Part shown: piece after piece, positions 19,943 to 29,421 of the stretch
Layout: every line of letters starts with the position of its first letter
Numbering within the stretch: the stretch's first letter is position 1
Assembly: GCA_024697625.1 (NCBI GenBank)
Contig: JAILFJ010000123.1
Coordinates: 1 to 64,000, forward strand
Direction: 5' to 3'
Source of the DNA: Oscillospiraceae bacterium
GTDB lineage: Bacteria > Bacillota > Clostridia > Oscillospirales > Oscillospiraceae
DNA: 64,000 nucleotides
Program-made: the position numbers and the translations under genes
Notes under the pieces: generated by a model
What the model was told of the DNA's origin: nothing
Seen by the model: the letters and a program-made list of their open reading frames with translations, nothing else
The model's database searches: none

Positions 19943-21652
19943 TCACAGTTCCGGACCACTTGAAACAGTCAGATAGATCATACTGTGCTCCTCGGCAGTG
20001 TTGAAGGCCGCAAGGCTCTGGCCGATGACTGTGCCGGCAGCGAGATCGGAATGCTCCCGCTGACTCCAACCGTAGCTGAACCCGTTGTTCTCGATCTGTG
20101 AGATGGCCGCTTCCTCAGAGAGTCCGATCAGATTCGGTACGGTACGGTAGTTGAGTTGGGTGCCGCAGCTCACATACACATAGACCAGCGAAGCAGTTGT
20201 CACTTCAAGTCCGGCCGCGGGCTCGGTTCGAACAACGCGGTCCCGCTCCACACTCTCAGACGCGGTGTTGACCACTTCGATATACAGACCGTACTGTCGA
20301 AGAACAGCCGTAGCTGATCTGTAGTCCATGTTGCTGACATCGGGAACCACGGTAACCGTATCCCCCGTCGCTACGGAGAGCTTTACTTCGACCCCTTCCG
20401 GCGTTACCATGATACTTCGCCCGGGATGCGGTGACTGAGAGAGGATTGTCCCAGGTGCAGAAGATATGTCAACAAGATAGACGACATTGAACTGATAGGA
20501 TCCTCTGTATTCAGCGTAGACTGAATCATAGTTCTGCCCGACAAAGTCGGGAAGTGTAACCCGGACCGCAGGCGAAAACAGATCCCGAAGCCAGAAGTTA
20601 TACAGAAACACCCCCAGACTGATTCCGCAGATCAGCAGTACCGCACACCCGCCGAGCCACGAAACGCGGGAAGAAACCCGATTGCGCAGATGCCGTATAC
20701 GCCGGTATTCCTGTTCTTCCTCCGGATCCGGCACTTCTGCAGGCTGCCCGGTGTTCGATGGCGAAACACTTTCACGGTCTTCGAGGAACGCATCGATATC
20801 CCGAATCAGTTCTTCCGCCGACTGATATCTTTGGCTGATATCCGCACACATGGCTTTCCGGGTAATCCGTTCCAGCTCGGGAGGGAGCTCCGGATTCAGT
20901 CCGATCATGGACGGCGGTTCGGCATTCATATGCTTGATGGCAATTTCGCGGATGCTGTCACCCAGATAAGGCTTTCGGCCAGTAAACATCTCAAACATGA
21001 CGACACCCAGCGAATAAATATCGCTCCTGGGGTCAGGGAGTTCGCCTCTTGCCTGCTCCGGTGCAATATAATGGATGGATCCGACCGCTTCTCCGTTGGT
21101 TTCCTGTACCTCGCTCTCCAGGGCCGCTATACCAAAATCCGCAACCTTGGCTGTTCCATCCCGAAGCAGCATGATGTTATGCGGTTTGATGTCCCGGTGG
21201 ATAATCCCCCTGCTGTGCGCATGGGAAAGGGCCTTGGCGATCTGACGTGCAAAATGCAGTGCTTCATTCCACGGCAATGCCCCTTTTTTCTCCATATACT
21301 GGAGAAGTGTTACCCCGTCAATGAGCTCCATGACGATATATTCCAGATCCTCATGATGGCTCACATCATAGACAGCAACGATATTGGGGTGCGACAGCAT
21401 CGCGACCGCATGAGATTCCGCAGCAAAGCGGCTCCGCACCGATTCGTCTGCCGATGCGTTTTCTCTCATCATCTTCACAGCTACGGAGCGATTCAGTCTG
21501 TGGTCGATTGCCCTGTAAACATAGGCCATCCCGCCGTACCCGACCAGTGAGATGATCTCGTACCGGTCATCCAGCATCTGCCCAAGCCAGCTGTTCATTC
21601 GCCGGCGTTCGCCGACAGAGACCTCATCCTGCAGTTCGTTTATCTTTTCCAT
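19943..21652 (-). CDS. pknB: PASTA-domain serine/threonine kinase
   Basis: A 569-residue PknB/PrkC-type kinase: glycine loop G-Y-G-G-M-A-Y-V-Y (about 38), V-A-V-K lysine, catalytic H-R-D-I-K-P-H-N (about 150), D-F-G, and A-P-E-Q. One membrane helix near 335-357 is followed by three PASTA repeats that bind muropeptides outside the cell. It controls growth and spore or wall processes with PrpC. It overlaps prpC by 13 bases, so translation is coupled. Confidence 0.96.
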   Translation of the reverse strand: MEKINELQDEVSVGERRRMNSWLGQMLDDRYEIISLVGYGGMAYVYRAIDHRLNRSVAVKMMRENASADESVRSRFAAESHAVAMLSHPNIVAVYDVSHHEDLEYIVMELIDGVTLLQYMEKKGALPWNEALHFARQIAKALSHAHSRGIIHRDIKPHNIMLLRDGTAKVADFGIAALESEVQETNGEAVGSIHYIAPEQARGELPDPRSDIYSLGVVMFEMFTGRKPYLGDSIREIAIKHMNAEPPSMIGLNPELPPELERITRKAMCADISQRYQSAEELIRDIDAFLEDRESVSPSNTGQPAEVPDPEEEQEYRRIRHLRNRVSSRVSWLGGCAVLLICGISLGVFLYNFWLRDLFSPAVRVTLPDFVGQNYDSVYAEYRGSYQFNVVYLVDISSAPGTILSQSPHPGRSIMVTPEGVEVKLSVATGDTVTVVPDVSNMDYRSATAVLRQYGLYIEVVNTASESVERDRVVRTEPAAGLEVTTASLVYVYVSCGTQLNYRTVPNLIGLSEEAAISQIENNGFSYGWSQREHSDLAAGTVIGQSLAAFNTAEEHSMIYLTVSSGPEL

Positions 21653-22380
21653 ACAATCATTGTCACATTGTCCGGTGCCCCTCGGGAAAGCGCCAGATCC
21701 ATCAGATCCCGGCAGGCATCCTCAGCGCTCTGAGAGTCAGAGAGTACTGCGGCAATCTCCTCTTCCGGCACCACGCCCGAAAGTCCGTCCGTACAAAGCA
21801 GCAGCCAGTCACCCTGCACCAGATTAACCCGATATACATCTCCCTCCACCGTTGCTTCTGAACCGAGCGCACGGGTAATCACATTACGCTGAGGATGGTG
21901 AAAAGCCTGCTCCCTTGTGATAATTCCCGCCTCCACCAGCTCTTCCACCAGCGAATGGTCTTTTGTAATCTGCGTGAGGGTTTTACGATGCAGCAGATAC
22001 GCCCGGCTGTCTCCTACGTTCAGGAGATATCCCGTACCGTTGCGGCGCAGCACCGCGCCGACAAGCGTGGTCCCCATCCCTATATACTCCTCGCCGAACT
22101 GGGAATAGGTATATGCCACACCATTGGCCTCGTCGCAGGCTTCCCGCAGGAGCATCGGATAATCTGTAAATCTCATTGGATGAGCGGACAGCCGGCGGTA
22201 GATATGATTCACAAAGGCTTTCGCTGAGAGCTGACTTGCAAGTCCTCCTGCATTTGCACCGCCCATGCCATCACAGAGGGCGAGAATAGAGCAGGCTGCC
22301 TTCTCACAGTCTTCAATGAGAAAGCTGTCCTGGTTCTCCTGTCTCACTTTTCCCCTGTCGCTCAATCCAAAGCAGGTCAT
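21640..22380 (-). CDS. prpC: PP2C-type serine/threonine phosphatase
   Basis: A 246-residue PP2C phosphatase: R-x-E-N-Q-D-S-F, C-D-G-M-G-G, G-T-T-L-V, N-V-G-D-S-R-A-Y, C-T-D-G-L, and a final A-P-D-N-V-T motif providing the metal-binding Asp residues. It reverses phosphorylation by the partner kinase. It overlaps rlmN by 4 bases and pknB by 13, within the standard Firmicute order rlmN-prpC-pknB-rsgA. Confidence 0.95.
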   Translation of the reverse strand: MTCFGLSDRGKVRQENQDSFLIEDCEKAACSILALCDGMGGANAGGLASQLSAKAFVNHIYRRLSAHPMRFTDYPMLLREACDEANGVAYTYSQFGEEYIGMGTTLVGAVLRRNGTGYLLNVGDSRAYLLHRKTLTQITKDHSLVEELVEAGIITREQAFHHPQRNVITRALGSEATVEGDVYRVNLVQGDWLLLCTDGLSGVVPEEEIAAVLSDSQSAEDACRDLMDLALSRGAPDNVTMIVWKR

Positions 22381-23405
22381 GCTTTTTCCCTCTTTGTGTA
22401 TTTTCGGCGAAGCTGCCCGCAGGAAGCATCAATATCGCTCCCAAGTCTCCGGCGCAAGGTCACATTTACACCTTGCTGCTCCAGTCTCTTCTGAAAACTT
22501 TGTATCCGCTTCGCAGGTGATGGCTTCAGCGTTCTCTCCTCGACATAATTCAGCGGGATCAGATTGACATGTGCTCCGATCCGCTTTGCATGTCGGGCAA
22601 GAAGATCTGCCTGCGCTTCCGAGTCATTTATACCATCGATCATGGCATACTCAAAGGAGATCCTGCGGCCGGTCTTTCGGTAGTAAGCCTCGCATGCAGT
22701 GAGGACTGTTTCTACTCCGCGGTTGGATGGCATGATACGCGAACGTGTTTCATCATCCGGAGCATGCAAAGACAGGGAGAGCGTAAGCTGCAGATTCTCT
22801 TCCGCCAGTGCACGGATTCCCTCCGGCAGTCCGCAGGTGGAGATTGTAATGTGTCTCATGCCGATATTTCGTCCATCCGGCCGATTCACAAGATACAGGA
22901 AACGAAGGACACCGTCAAGATTGTCCAGGGGTTCTCCAATTCCCATCAGGACTATATTTGAGACTTTGGCAGCAGATTCAAGCTCTGTGAACAGGACCTC
23001 GTCCAGCATTTCGCCGGCTGACAATGATCTTACAAGTCCGCCAATCGTGGACGCGCAGAAAGCACAGCCTTGGCGGCAGCCGACCTGGCTGGAGATACAG
23101 ACAGAGTTTCCGTAACGGTAACGCATCAGGACTGTCTCCACAGAGTTCCCATCATAGAGTCCCCAAAGGAACTTTTCTGTACCGTCCTCCTGTGAAACCT
23201 GATGCCGGAGGACGGCCGGTCTGTGCAGTCTGTAGTGCTGACTGAGCTCCTCCTGAAGACTTTGGGGAAGGTTCTTCATGCTGAAGAAATCCCTGCAGCC
23301 CTTCTGCAGCCACCCCTGTACCTGATTTGCACGGTAAGCAGGCCAGCCGAAAGTCTTCATCTGTTCCTGAAGTTCTTCCGTTTTAAGCGAGAGTAGATCT
23401 GTCAT
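22377..23405 (-). CDS. rlmN: 23S rRNA/tRNA adenine C2-methyltransferase RlmN
   Basis: A 342-residue radical SAM enzyme with the C-x-x-x-C-x-x-C cluster in G-C-R-Q-G-C-A-F-C-A-S (about 115), G-I-G-E-P-L-D-N, a sulfur-relay Cys near the C-terminus (S-D-I-D-A-S-C-G-Q-L), and the conserved F-E-Y-A-M-I-D-G-I-N-D. It methylates A2503 of 23S rRNA and A37 of tRNAs. It overlaps rsmB by 4 bases. Confidence 0.96.
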   Translation of the reverse strand: MTDLLSLKTEELQEQMKTFGWPAYRANQVQGWLQKGCRDFFSMKNLPQSLQEELSQHYRLHRPAVLRHQVSQEDGTEKFLWGLYDGNSVETVLMRYRYGNSVCISSQVGCRQGCAFCASTIGGLVRSLSAGEMLDEVLFTELESAAKVSNIVLMGIGEPLDNLDGVLRFLYLVNRPDGRNIGMRHITISTCGLPEGIRALAEENLQLTLSLSLHAPDDETRSRIMPSNRGVETVLTACEAYYRKTGRRISFEYAMIDGINDSEAQADLLARHAKRIGAHVNLIPLNYVEERTLKPSPAKRIQSFQKRLEQQGVNVTLRRRLGSDIDASCGQLRRKYTKREKA

Positions 23406-24625
23406 TGTTTTCTGATTCTGGCTGCATAAAAGCCGTCATTTCCGGAGTATTGAGGCCATGAGCGGAACTCCTCTTCCAGCATAAATTCTGGATGGCTGCG
23501 AAGAAAGGCGGCTGTCTGGCACTCATCCTCGTTTTTCAGAACAGAGCAGGTCGAATACAGCAATATTCCGCCTGGCCTGACATATCGGGAGAGATTGTTC
23601 AGAATCCCGCTCTGAACCGGCAGCAGGCTCTCCATATCTTCTCGGCTCTTTGTCCTGATCTCCGGCTGCTTTCTGATAATGCCCGTCCCGGAGCAGGGCA
23701 CGTCCGCAAGTACAACATCGAAGGCCCTCTCCCACTCGGCCCGGAACTCCGCTGCATCTGCGCAGCAGGTCGGGATTTTCAGGCTAAGACGCGAGAAGTT
23801 CTCTCTGCACCGTTTCAGACGGACAGTGCTGATATCGCAGGCTGTAATCTGCTCTGCGCCATCCAGTGCGGCCGCCATGCTCTTTCCGCCCGGGGCTGCA
23901 CATGCATCCAGGACTTTCTGCCCCTGTCCGACGAGGGCAAGTTTCACTGCCATACGGGCAGCGTCGTCCTGTATATAGAACAGTCCCTCATGGTATCCGG
24001 GCAGACTTTCTACGGGGATGCTGTCTGTTCTGAGAGAAGCATGCGGTTCATTGACCGAGCGGATAATAATCCCTTGATCCGATATCTTCCGGAGATAGTC
24101 CTGAAAAGGAATGCGAAGCGTATTGACCTGAAGGCACAGGGATGGAATCTCCTGATTCGCCTTCATAAAGCCGAGCATTGTCTCTTCGTCAAACTGTTCC
24201 CGTAGCAGATCGGCCAGCCAGTCCGGATGACTGTAGCGTACCGCCGGCTCTCTGTCTGCACTGAGGAGCCTGTCTCTGTCTGCTGCAACCCGTCGAAGAA
24301 CAGCATTTACAAAGCCTGCTGCATATGGAGCTTTGTTCCTGCGGCACATTGCAACAGCGTCATTAACCGCTGCCGAAGCCGGAACCCGCTCAAAAAACAG
24401 CAGCTGTGCGGCAGAGAGCCGCAGAATTGTTAGCACGTCCGGACGAAGCCGTGAAAGCGGAGTCTCTGCATATTCCTGCAGGCATGCATCCAGAAAACGT
24501 CCGTTCTGCTGTACCTGGGCGACAATTCTCTCCGCAAGCCGGCGATCCGCCGCCTTCATCTGCTGAAGATCTGCTGTCTTTCCGGTCAGTTTGCGCAGCG
24601 CCGCAGTCCGTGCCTGAGAGATCAC
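23402..24625 (-). CDS. rsmB: 16S rRNA m5C967 methyltransferase RsmB
   Basis: A protein of about 407 residues: an N-terminal NusB-like helical domain (to about 130; L-R-L-S-A-A-Q-L-L-F-F-E-R-V-P) and a C-terminal methyltransferase with D-A-C-A-A-P-G-G-K-S, D-V-P-C-S-G-T-G and S-T-C-S (the two catalytic Cys). GTG 24625 overlaps the fmt stop; a longer start at ATG 24670 would overlap fmt by 49 bases and has no better signal, so the start is uncertain. Confidence 0.93.
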   Translation of the reverse strand: MISQARTAALRKLTGKTADLQQMKAADRRLAERIVAQVQQNGRFLDACLQEYAETPLSRLRPDVLTILRLSAAQLLFFERVPASAAVNDAVAMCRRNKAPYAAGFVNAVLRRVAADRDRLLSADREPAVRYSHPDWLADLLREQFDEETMLGFMKANQEIPSLCLQVNTLRIPFQDYLRKISDQGIIIRSVNEPHASLRTDSIPVESLPGYHEGLFYIQDDAARMAVKLALVGQGQKVLDACAAPGGKSMAAALDGAEQITACDISTVRLKRCRENFSRLSLKIPTCCADAAEFRAEWERAFDVVLADVPCSGTGIIRKQPEIRTKSREDMESLLPVQSGILNNLSRYVRPGGILLYSTCSVLKNEDECQTAAFLRSHPEFMLEEEFRSWPQYSGNDGFYAARIRKQ

Positions 24626-25539
24626 AGCCTGATCGGATGTCCGCGGAGATAATCCCCCGCCGGCATACATTTCTTTCCTGGGGCCTGTACCTCTGTGATC
24701 AAAAGAGTTTTTCCCCCTCCGCAGGCAATTTCAATTCCGGCGGCACCTGCTCCTACAACGGTACCCGGCTCTGCGTCCGTTTCGGTGTCTGTGTATTGGG
24801 CAGAAAAGACCTTCAAGAGGGCTCCCTGCAATTCCATGGTCGCCACCGGCCACGGCTGCAGTCCGCAGATCTGCTTTACGATCTGTCTCGGTGATTTTTT
24901 CCAGTCAATCGGAGAAAGCGACTTATCCAGTCTCGGAACCTTCGTTGCCAGGCTGTGGTTCTGCGGCGTTCTCGGCGCAATTCCGCAGTCAATATCCTGA
25001 AGTGTTCGGGAAAGCAGTGCCGCGCCCTGTATCTTCATCCGGTCAAAGAGTTCTCCGGATGTCTCAAACTCGCCGATTTCCGTCTCTTCTGTATAGATCA
25101 GATCCCCCGCGTCCATCTCGGAACACAGATAGAATGTGCTCAGCCCGGTAACCCGGTCCCCGTTCAGCACTGCCCACTGGATCGGTGCAGCGCCGCGGTA
25201 TTTGGGAAGGACAGAACCATGCAAGTTTATTGCACCGCAGCGTGTCGCTGAGATTACGCTGTCCGGAAGGAGCATACCGTAGGCAACAACAGCGATTGCA
25301 TCGGCCGCAAAAGATCGGATACGCTCCGCTTCCTCTCCGGTTTTCATTGTCTGCGGCTGGAAGACCGGGATCTCAAGCTTCAGCGCCAATTCCTTTACCG
25401 GAGAGACACTGAGGGCCATGCCCCGCCCCTTCGGCTTGTCCGGACGGGTGTACACTGCACAGACATCAAAGCCGTCCTGAACCAGTTGCTCCAGAGAGGC
25501 TGCTGCAAAATCCGGCGTTCCCATGAAGACAATCCGCAT
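24622..25539 (-). CDS. fmt: Methionyl-tRNA formyltransferase
   Basis: A 305-residue Fmt: M-G-T-P-D-F-A start, Y-G-M-L-L-P, the formyl-folate motif L-H-G-S-V-L-P-K-Y-R-G-A-A-P-I-Q and D-A-G-D. It formylates initiator Met-tRNA. GGAGAGG lies 10 bases before ATG 25539. It follows def by 5 bases, the usual pair. Confidence 0.97.
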   Translation of the reverse strand: MRIVFMGTPDFAAASLEQLVQDGFDVCAVYTRPDKPKGRGMALSVSPVKELALKLEIPVFQPQTMKTGEEAERIRSFAADAIAVVAYGMLLPDSVISATRCGAINLHGSVLPKYRGAAPIQWAVLNGDRVTGLSTFYLCSEMDAGDLIYTEETEIGEFETSGELFDRMKIQGAALLSRTLQDIDCGIAPRTPQNHSLATKVPRLDKSLSPIDWKKSPRQIVKQICGLQPWPVATMELQGALLKVFSAQYTDTETDAEPGTVVGAGAAGIEIACGGGKTLLITEVQAPGKKCMPAGDYLRGHPIRL

Positions 25540-25544
25540 CTTCT

Positions 25545-26048
25545 TCAGTCCTCTCCGTTCATCTCCGCCAATTCTTCTTCGGTTAGCATACGTTCCGCCT
25601 GAGAGGTAAACACGATTCCCTCCAGGTGGTCCAGCTCGTGGCAGAAGCATCTGGCGGTAAGTCCTGTTCCTTCGACCTCAAAAGATTCGCCGTTTCGGTC
25701 CTGTGCCCTGAGTCTCACCCGTTCCGGACGCCTGACAATGCCGTATTTGCCCGGTACACTGAGGCATCCCTCCGCCTCGTGCTGTTCCCCTTCCTGTTCA
25801 AGGATTACCGGGTTGATCAGCTCGATGATATAGGGCTCCTCGCCTTCAGGGACGTTTGTCTCCAAAACCAGAGCAGCACGACGCAGAACACCGACCTGCG
25901 GTGCTGCAAGTCCGACACCATCTGCCTGTACCAGCGTCTCGCGCATATCATCGAGAAGCTGATGCAGACGCGGATTAAAATCTGTCACTGTGCGACATTT
26001 TTTATAGAGCGAGCTCTCTTCTTCTGTCAAGATGTTTCTCAGGGCCAT
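25545..26048 (-). CDS. def: Peptide deformylase
   Basis: A 167-residue deformylase with the three family motifs: G-V-G-L-A-A-P-Q-V-G, E-G-C-L-S-V-P and H-E-L-D-H-L-E-G (metal-binding Cys and two His). It removes the formyl group from new proteins. AAGGAG lies 6 bases before the ATG. Confidence 0.97.
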   Translation of the reverse strand: MALRNILTEEESSLYKKCRTVTDFNPRLHQLLDDMRETLVQADGVGLAAPQVGVLRRAALVLETNVPEGEEPYIIELINPVILEQEGEQHEAEGCLSVPGKYGIVRRPERVRLRAQDRNGESFEVEGTGLTARCFCHELDHLEGIVFTSQAERMLTEEELAEMNGED

Positions 26049-26067
26049 TTTTTACTCCTTCCCGGGT

Positions 26068-28299
26068 TCAGTCTCCCGGGTCATTTTCAATGTAAAAGCG
26101 GATTCCCCGCATACTGCTGTCTTTGGCGCATTCCCGGAGCAAAGATGCAAGGATCAGACGGATCTTCTTCGTCATCGTACATGAGATCTGTATTCTGTAG
26201 CGGAATCGGTCATTCACCCGGACTACCGTCAAAGGCACCGGTCCGAAGATCTGTGCCCCCTCCGTCGCCATCAGCTGCTCCAGCCTGGCACGGCATTGCT
26301 GAAGAACGCGGATCAGTTTCTCTTCCTCTTTCCCAACGGCAGTGAATGCCGTCCAGTCCCGAAAAGGGGGTGAGTTCTGGATCTGACGCAAGCTGAGTTC
26401 GGAGCGATAGAAGGATTCATAATCCTGTTTTGCCGCATAACCTATGATCTCGCTGCCCGGTGTAAAAGTCTGGATGAATGCCTCACCCGGTCGCTCTGCC
26501 CTGCCGCAACGTCCGATCACCTGGGTGAACAGGGAAAAACTTCTCTCTCCGGCACGATAATCATTGCTGTAAAGGCTCTGATCTGCCGACAGGATCCCGA
26601 CGAGTGTCACTCGGTCAAAATTGAGTCCCTTTGCGATCATCTGGGTACCGACCATGATCGGGATCCTCTCATCGGAAAAGCGGCGGAACAGTTCCCTGTG
26701 CGAACCAACAGGTGCCACACTGTCTGCATCAACCCGCAGAACCTCTGTTTCTGGAAAGATCTCTTTCAGTTCCTGTTCGATCTTCTGAGTACCGGCGCCG
26801 ACAAAGCAAAGCTCTCCGCCACAGGAGGGGCAGCGATGCTCCAGAGGCACACTGGTCCCACAGTAGTGACAGATCAGTCTGCGCCTTCCGGCATGCCAGG
26901 TCATCGAGACACTGCAGTGCGGACAGTGGTATACAAACCCGCAGCCGGAACAGGTGACAAGCTTATTGGTTCCGCGGCGGTTAAGAAACAGAATGCTCTG
27001 TTCACCCCGATCGATCCGTTCGAGAATAGCATTCCGCAGTTCTCTGCTGATGTCCGAGCCGTTTCCCTGCTCCAGTTCCTTCTTCATATCGATAATCCGA
27101 ACCGGCGGGAGCGGCTGACAGTTATAGCGGGAACTGAGCCGATAAAAGGAATATGCTCCCTGTTCGGCCAGATATCTGCTTCTGAGCTCCGGTGTCGCCG
27201 ATCCCAGAAGCAGAAAAGCGTCTTCCTGCAGACAGCGATATCGCGCGATCTCTCTCGCATGATATCTCGGGCTGGATTCAGAACGGTAGCTGTCCTCCTG
27301 CTCCTCATCCAGAATAATCAGGCCCAGGTCAGCGGCCGGAGCAAAGACAGCACTTCTGGTGCCAAGCACAAGCCTGGCTTTTCCGCGGTGAATACGCTTC
27401 CACTCATCATAGCGCTCCCCTGCAGACAGACCGCTGTGCTGCATAGCAACAAGATCCCCGAACCACGATACAAAGCTCTGCATGATCTGAGGTGTCAGAG
27501 CGATCTCCGGCACCAGCAGGATCGCACTCCGTCCCGATGCCAGCGTATCAGCAATCAGATGGGCATATATGCTGGTTTTTCCGCTGCCGGTAACGCCCTG
27601 CAGAAGTCCAGGCTTTCCCGATTTCAGATTCATGCGGATCTCTTCGAGAACTGCCTTCTGTTCCGCGTTCAGGGTTGGGAGTTCTGCTGCCTCGCTTTGT
27701 CCCTGATCCGGACGACGGTAGATCTCCAGAGTGTAGAATTCGACCAGGTCCAGTTCCTCAAGCCGTTTCAAAGTCTGTCTCCCGGATGCCGTATAATGAA
27801 GCAGGTCTCTTACGGGAAGTGTTTCAAAGCTTGCAAGGAGTTCGATGATCTCGGCCTGCTTCGGCGAGCGTGCACGTCGGTTTTCCGCCCATGACAGAGC
27901 TTCGTCTGCAGGCGCCTTGAGCCTTGCCATTTCCTGGAATTGGTCATGCACTCTGCGCCTTCCGTTTTTCCCGAACCAGTATCCGGCCGGGATCATCGAG
28001 TGCAGCGCTTCATAGACGGTGCAGAAGTACCTCTCTCGCATGAAGAAAGACAGTTGAAGTTGTTTTTCGGAGAGCAGGACCTCCTCATCTGCCGGTCGGA
28101 GAATCTCCTTGCAGTTCGGATAGTCACTCTCCTCCTGCAGAGACAGGACGACTCCCTCTGTGACCCGATTCCCTCTCGAGAAAGGAACCAACACACGCAT
28201 ACCAACCCGGATGGTTCTCACCAGCTCAGCCGGGACAAGGTAGTCATAGGGTTGGTCAATGGCATAGGTTGCCGCTGCAAGTGCGAGCTTTGCAACCAT
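26068..28299 (-). CDS. priA: Primosomal helicase PriA
   Basis: A 743-residue PriA: N-terminal DNA-end-binding domain (P-Y-D-Y-L-V-P), Walker A G-V-T-G-S-G-K-T (about 242), D-E-E-Q/E box, then a zinc region with paired C-x-x-C (C-S-G-C, C-P-H-C, C-H-Y-C, C-P-S-C) and helicase motifs G-T-Q-M-I-A-K-G and Q-V-I-G-R-C-G-R. It restarts stalled replication forks. Located between rpoZ and def as usual in Clostridia. Confidence 0.97.
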   Translation of the reverse strand: MVAKLALAAATYAIDQPYDYLVPAELVRTIRVGMRVLVPFSRGNRVTEGVVLSLQEESDYPNCKEILRPADEEVLLSEKQLQLSFFMRERYFCTVYEALHSMIPAGYWFGKNGRRRVHDQFQEMARLKAPADEALSWAENRRARSPKQAEIIELLASFETLPVRDLLHYTASGRQTLKRLEELDLVEFYTLEIYRRPDQGQSEAAELPTLNAEQKAVLEEIRMNLKSGKPGLLQGVTGSGKTSIYAHLIADTLASGRSAILLVPEIALTPQIMQSFVSWFGDLVAMQHSGLSAGERYDEWKRIHRGKARLVLGTRSAVFAPAADLGLIILDEEQEDSYRSESSPRYHAREIARYRCLQEDAFLLLGSATPELRSRYLAEQGAYSFYRLSSRYNCQPLPPVRIIDMKKELEQGNGSDISRELRNAILERIDRGEQSILFLNRRGTNKLVTCSGCGFVYHCPHCSVSMTWHAGRRRLICHYCGTSVPLEHRCPSCGGELCFVGAGTQKIEQELKEIFPETEVLRVDADSVAPVGSHRELFRRFSDERIPIMVGTQMIAKGLNFDRVTLVGILSADQSLYSNDYRAGERSFSLFTQVIGRCGRAERPGEAFIQTFTPGSEIIGYAAKQDYESFYRSELSLRQIQNSPPFRDWTAFTAVGKEEEKLIRVLQQCRARLEQLMATEGAQIFGPVPLTVVRVNDRFRYRIQISCTMTKKIRLILASLLRECAKDSSMRGIRFYIENDPGD

Positions 28300-28306
28300 G
28301 CCCCTG

Positions 28307-28498
28307 CTATCTTTCTATGGTAAGTTTTCCGGTATAGACTTCGTCAATCGCCGTAGATACCGGCTTTTTTTCCGGAGAGAAGTGCTCCTGCTCCGCTTCC
28401 GCCGAAATATCACGTGCACGGCGTGCGACAAGGTTAACCAGTTGATAACGGCTGCCGATCTTCTCAACAAGTTCTGCAACCGGAGGATACAGCATCAT
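28307..28498 (-). CDS. rpoZ: RNA polymerase omega subunit
   Basis: A 63-residue omega subunit: P-P-V-A-E-L-V-E-K-I-G-S-R-Y-Q-L-V-N-L-V-A-R-R-A-R with two break points, and the conserved A-I-D-E-V-Y-x-G-K-L. AAAGGA lies 10 bases before ATG 28498; a second ATG follows immediately. Between gmk and priA, the classic position. Confidence 0.92.
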   Translation of the reverse strand: MMLYPPVAELVEKIGSRYQLVNLVARRARDISAEAEQEHFSPEKKPVSTAIDEVYTGKLTIER

Positions 28499-28553
28499 AA
28501 TACCAATGTCCTTTCGTTTTCTGAGTTTTTTATAGTAATAATCTGATCTTGCA

Positions 28554-29180
28554 TCAGCGGCAGATTTCCGATTCGCCAGCAAGATGTCTGGCATATTCCG
28601 GATCAAAACGGCAGCCCTCCGCCGTCAGAATCGCCTGAAATTCCTGCGCGGCGCACTCCAGATCATCATTGACGATCAGATAGTCATAAAAATCGGCTTC
28701 AAGAAGCTCCTGTCTGGCGCGGTTGATCCGCTTTTCAACAGTCTCGGAGTTTTCCGTCCCCCGCGCAGAGAGACGTCTGCGCAACTCTGCCATAGATGGG
28801 GGTGCAATAAAAATCTTCAGTGCTTCCGGCATTTTCTCGTCGACCTGTCTTGCTCCCTGAATCTCAATATCCAGAATGACATTCATGCCGTTTTCAAGCT
28901 GCTGCTTTACATATTGCCGCGGCGTGCCGTAGCAGTTTGAAACATAGGTAGCGTGTTCCAGGAGTTCTCCGTTCTCAACCATCTGGTCAAAACGTTCCCT
29001 GGAGATAAAAAAGTAATCTTTACCGTCTGTCTCGCCCGGGCGCGGCAGCCGCGTGGTGACGGAGACGGAGAAACAGAGATCATCCCTCGCCTCCATGGCT
29101 TTTGCCACCACTGTACTCTTTCCGACGCCGGAAGGGCCGGAGAGCACAATCAGTTTTCCACTCTTTTTCAAGTCAGGCAT
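28554..29180 (-). CDS. gmk: Guanylate kinase
   Basis: A 208-residue kinase: P-loop G-P-S-G-V-G-K-S-T, then S-V-S-V-T-T-R-x-P-R-P-G-E and D-Y-F-F-I-S, with the GMP-binding Tyr/Glu loop. It makes GDP from GMP. ATG 29180 overlaps the remA stop by 8 bases, with a GGAAAGG site. Confidence 0.96.
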   Translation of the reverse strand: MPDLKKSGKLIVLSGPSGVGKSTVVAKAMEARDDLCFSVSVTTRLPRPGETDGKDYFFISRERFDQMVENGELLEHATYVSNCYGTPRQYVKQQLENGMNVILDIEIQGARQVDEKMPEALKIFIAPPSMAELRRRLSARGTENSETVEKRINRARQELLEADFYDYLIVNDDLECAAQEFQAILTAEGCRFDPEYARHLAGESEICR

Positions 29181-29421
29181 CCTTTCCGCGGTCCATCTTC
29201 TTCGCAAGTTCCTCCGGGCTCAATGCTGACAGAATCATATGGCCGCTTGTCAGAAGCAGAATTGCCTTCGTACTGCGGCCGAAGGATGCGTCTACCAGCA
29301 GGCCGCGTTCCCTGCCGTCTGACATAAGGCGTTTGATTGGTGCGGAATCCGGACTCAGAACGGAGAGGATCTTATCCTCCGCAACATAATTACCGAAACC
29401 GATGGGCAGCAGTGATGTCAT
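29173..29421 (-). CDS. remA: RemA-like extracellular matrix regulator (DUF370)
   Basis: An 82-residue RemA homologue: G-F-G-N-Y-V then S-P-D-S-A-P-I-K-R-L and D-A-S-F-G-R-x-T-K-A-I-L-L. In Bacillus, RemA is a ring-forming DNA-binding activator of matrix genes. The yicC-remA-gmk-rpoZ order is typical of Firmicutes. It overlaps yicC by 4 bases. Confidence 0.95.
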   Translation of the reverse strand: MTSLLPIGFGNYVAEDKILSVLSPDSAPIKRLMSDGRERGLLVDASFGRSTKAILLLTSGHMILSALSPEELAKKMDRGKDA